This document shows, piece by piece, positions 6,775 to 8,344 of a stretch of 8,344 nt of DNA. Each line of letters opens with the position of its first letter. The stretch's first letter is position 1. This DNA is from Candidatus Competibacteraceae bacterium. Lineage in GTDB: Bacteria; Pseudomonadota; Gammaproteobacteria; Competibacterales; Competibacteraceae. The translations under genes were made by a program, and so were the position numbers. The notes under the pieces are model-generated. The model saw nothing but the letters and a program-made list of their open reading frames with translations, had not been told where the DNA came from and did not search any database. The stretch lies in assembly GCA_012032855.1 (NCBI GenBank), contig JAAUQA010000117.1, positions 1-8,344 of the forward strand, in the 5' to 3' direction.

Positions 6775-7485
6775 ATGCGTAAGCAAGTGGTTTTTGTCGA
6801 AGACGATGATGTCATCCGCGAGAACTACACCGAGTTATTGACGGATGAAGGGTTCGAGGTCACCGCGTTCAGCGATCCTCATGCCGCACTGGCCCATGTC
6901 AGTGAATCGATGCCTAATCTAGCGCTGCTGGATATCAGCCTGAAAACTGAACGTGACGCGGGATTTCAGCTGTGCGCCGACCTACGCCACTTATCGGCAG
7001 AGCTACCCATCGTGTTCTTGACTTCACACGACAGTGAAATGGATAAAATTTCCGGTATTCGGTTGGGTGCCGATGATTATCTAACCAAAGACGTTAGCCT
7101 GAATTACCTGGTTATTCGTTTAGAGGCGTTGCTGCGACGCTTTCAAGGTTTGGCCCGTATCGACGCCGCGAACGACTGTGCTAAGGCGAAAAAATTTATC
7201 CGGGGTCCGTTGGCTATCGACTGCGATAACTTTACGGTGTCCTGGCGCGGCCAAACTGCGGAACTCAATATGACCCAGTTCAAGATTACTCAAGAGCTCG
7301 CTGCTCATCCTGGCCAAGTGAGAAACTACGACAAGTTGATGAAGGCAGCCAGTATCCACGTTGAGCCCAATACGATTACTGCCCACATCAAAGCCATTCG
7401 CGACCGCTTCAGAGCGATTGATGCCAACTTCGACAACATCAGAACCGAACGCGGCATGGGCTATCGCTGGATAGAGGCCGCATAG
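6775..7485 (+). CDS. OmpR-type response regulator, PdsR-like
   Basis: A 236-residue cytoplasmic transcription factor. The receiver domain (about 1-120) has acidic residues D10/D11, phosphoacceptor D53 in LALLDISL, T83 in IVFLTS and K105 in GADDYLTKDVSL. The C-terminal winged helix (about 142-236) carries FTVSWRGQ, LNMTQFKI, NTITAHIKAIRDRF and the closing GMGYRW. The whole resembles the group named proteobacterial dedicated sortase system response regulator (PdsR), recalled from memory rather than searched. No sortase gene is visible here. It is transcribed away from the receptor-yfiR-kinase operon, and the kinase there is its most likely partner. The 33-bp element upstream and at 2159-2191 may be its target. 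Start chosen from GAGGTG. It converges on recD with a 22-nt gap and no visible terminator. The domain call is firm; the subgroup and partner are inferred. Confidence 0.92.
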   Translation: MRKQVVFVEDDDVIRENYTELLTDEGFEVTAFSDPHAALAHVSESMPNLALLDISLKTERDAGFQLCADLRHLSAELPIVFLTSHDSEMDKISGIRLGADDYLTKDVSLNYLVIRLEALLRRFQGLARIDAANDCAKAKKFIRGPLAIDCDNFTVSWRGQTAELNMTQFKITQELAAHPGQVRNYDKLMKAASIHVEPNTITAHIKAIRDRFRAIDANFDNIRTERGMGYRWIEAA

Positions 7486-7507
7486 TGATAGCGGTTAGGC
7501 CTGCACG

Positions 7508-8344
7508 CTAAGACTCCAGCAATCGCGCCCCTAGTCCGGAAGCGCGAACGACCGATTTCTGCACTGCGGTCAATAACACCTTTTGATCGCCCCAGATATC
7601 CAACGCTACCCGTGCCCGGGTGATCCCAGTGTAAATCAACTCCCGGGTCAGCACGGGCGAATCCTCATTAGGCAACACCAACACCACTTGATCGAATTCA
7701 GAGCCTTGGCTTTTGTGAATGGTCATGGCAAACACCGGTTCATAGGTCGGCAGGCGCGTCAAAGCAAAGTGTCGGATCGCGCCGTCAGCGGTTTGGAAAT
7801 ACACCCGCAACCGTTCCGGTTCGTCAGGGTCCGGCAGGGAAATACCGATGTCGCCGTTGAATAAACGCAGCGTATAGTCGTTACGGGTGACCATCACTGC
7901 CCGCCCGGCATACCATTCCCGATCCACCCGATGCAAGCGGGTTTTCAGCAGCGTTTCGAAGCGTAGATTCAAGTTTTCCACGCCCCGCTCGCCGCCTCGC
8001 TGCGGGCAAAGCAGTTGAAATTCGCCAAACTGTGCGATGATCTCGGTCACCGGAGCATGACGCCGGACACTGTCCAGATAGGCTTGATAACCGGACTGCA
8101 TCCGCTTCAGCAATTCGTCCAGTGTTTGTTCGTTGGGTTGCACATGCCATTGCACATCGGCGGGGCTATTCTTAATCAAACGTTTGATGGTCTTGGCATC
8201 CACCCGATTGACCGCCTGCGCCAGTTGGCCGATGCCGGATTCCGCACCGAAGCGATAGCTGTGGCTTAACAGGGTAATCGAATCCCGCAGCGGGTGTTGC
8301 GCCTGTTCATCTCCGGCAATCTCCTCCCCGCTCAACCGGCTCAA
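7508..8344 (-). CDS. recD: RecD, exodeoxyribonuclease V alpha subunit (C-terminal part)
   Basis: RecD is the 5'-3' helicase of the RecBCD complex, which processes double-strand breaks. Only the last 278 codons lie in the window; the start is beyond 8344, and the leftmost-coded residue shown here is not a true initiation. Superfamily 1 helicase motifs are visible: LLSHSYRFG (motif IV region, fragment residues 25-33), VMVTRNDYTLRLFNGDIGI (150-168), motif V MTIHKSQGSEFDQVVLVLP (207-225) and motif VI LIYTGITRARVAL (236-248). Gene end and reading frame look normal. Other RecD-like helicases (RecD2) share motifs V and VI, but the compact ending soon after motif VI and the intermediate region fit proteobacterial RecD. 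Upstream recB and recC would be expected beyond the window. Confidence 0.92.
   Translation of the reverse strand: MSRLSGEEIAGDEQAQHPLRDSITLLSHSYRFGAESGIGQLAQAVNRVDAKTIKRLIKNSPADVQWHVQPNEQTLDELLKRMQSGYQAYLDSVRRHAPVTEIIAQFGEFQLLCPQRGGERGVENLNLRFETLLKTRLHRVDREWYAGRAVMVTRNDYTLRLFNGDIGISLPDPDEPERLRVYFQTADGAIRHFALTRLPTYEPVFAMTIHKSQGSEFDQVVLVLPNEDSPVLTRELIYTGITRARVALDIWGDQKVLLTAVQKSVVRASGLGARLLES

Noticed and set aside
1..8344. Mobile elements, CRISPR arrays or phage genes
   Set aside because: No transposase or integrase frames, no terminal inverted repeats with target duplications, and no regularly spaced repeats are present.

Overview
The window looks like chromosome from a nitrogen-fixing gammaproteobacterium of moderate G+C. 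The evidence is a NifA whose interdomain linker lacks the cysteines of oxygen-sensitive NifAs (so probably the NifL-controlled type), a RecD subunit of RecBCD, and a YfiR-family periplasmic protein. A methanotroph (Methylococcales) or a purple sulfur bacterium would fit, but the sequence alone does not settle the genus.

Layout, left to right. Positions 1-1148 (+) hold the 3' two thirds of nifA. Positions 1149-2124 (-) hold a secreted HEXXH metallopeptidase-like protein that meets nifA tail to tail with no gap. Positions 2125-2407 are intergenic, with a 33-bp inverted-repeat operator and a strong rightward terminator that serves no visible gene. Positions 2408-6494 (-) are a compact three-gene operon, transcribed right to left: a TonB-dependent outer-membrane receptor, a YfiR-like periplasmic protein (13-nt overlap with the receptor), and a membrane histidine kinase with a CHASE8-like periplasmic domain (3 nt after yfiR). 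Positions 6495-6774 are a divergent promoter region with a second copy of the operator. Positions 6775-7485 (+) encode an OmpR-type response regulator resembling the PdsR group. Positions 7508-8344 (-) are the C-terminal part of recD.

How the genes may work together: the receptor (outer membrane), YfiR (periplasm), kinase (inner membrane) and divergent regulator (cytoplasm) look like one signalling chain across the envelope. In the known YfiBNR system, YfiR restrains YfiN, a CHASE8-HAMP diguanylate cyclase. Here the same kind of input module is joined to a histidine kinase, so the output is probably transcriptional rather than cyclic-di-GMP. A related 33-bp element lies in the divergent region and upstream of the metallopeptidase gene (23 of 33 positions identical without gaps), which suggests that the metallopeptidase belongs to the same regulon.

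A caution on quality: three genes (nifA, the metallopeptidase and the TonB receptor) each carry one single-base frameshift, with good family sequence continuing in another frame on the far side. The kinase, yfiR, the regulator and the recD fragment are open throughout. This pattern fits indel errors in the sequence at least as well as true gene decay. Coordinates below span both frames of each broken gene.
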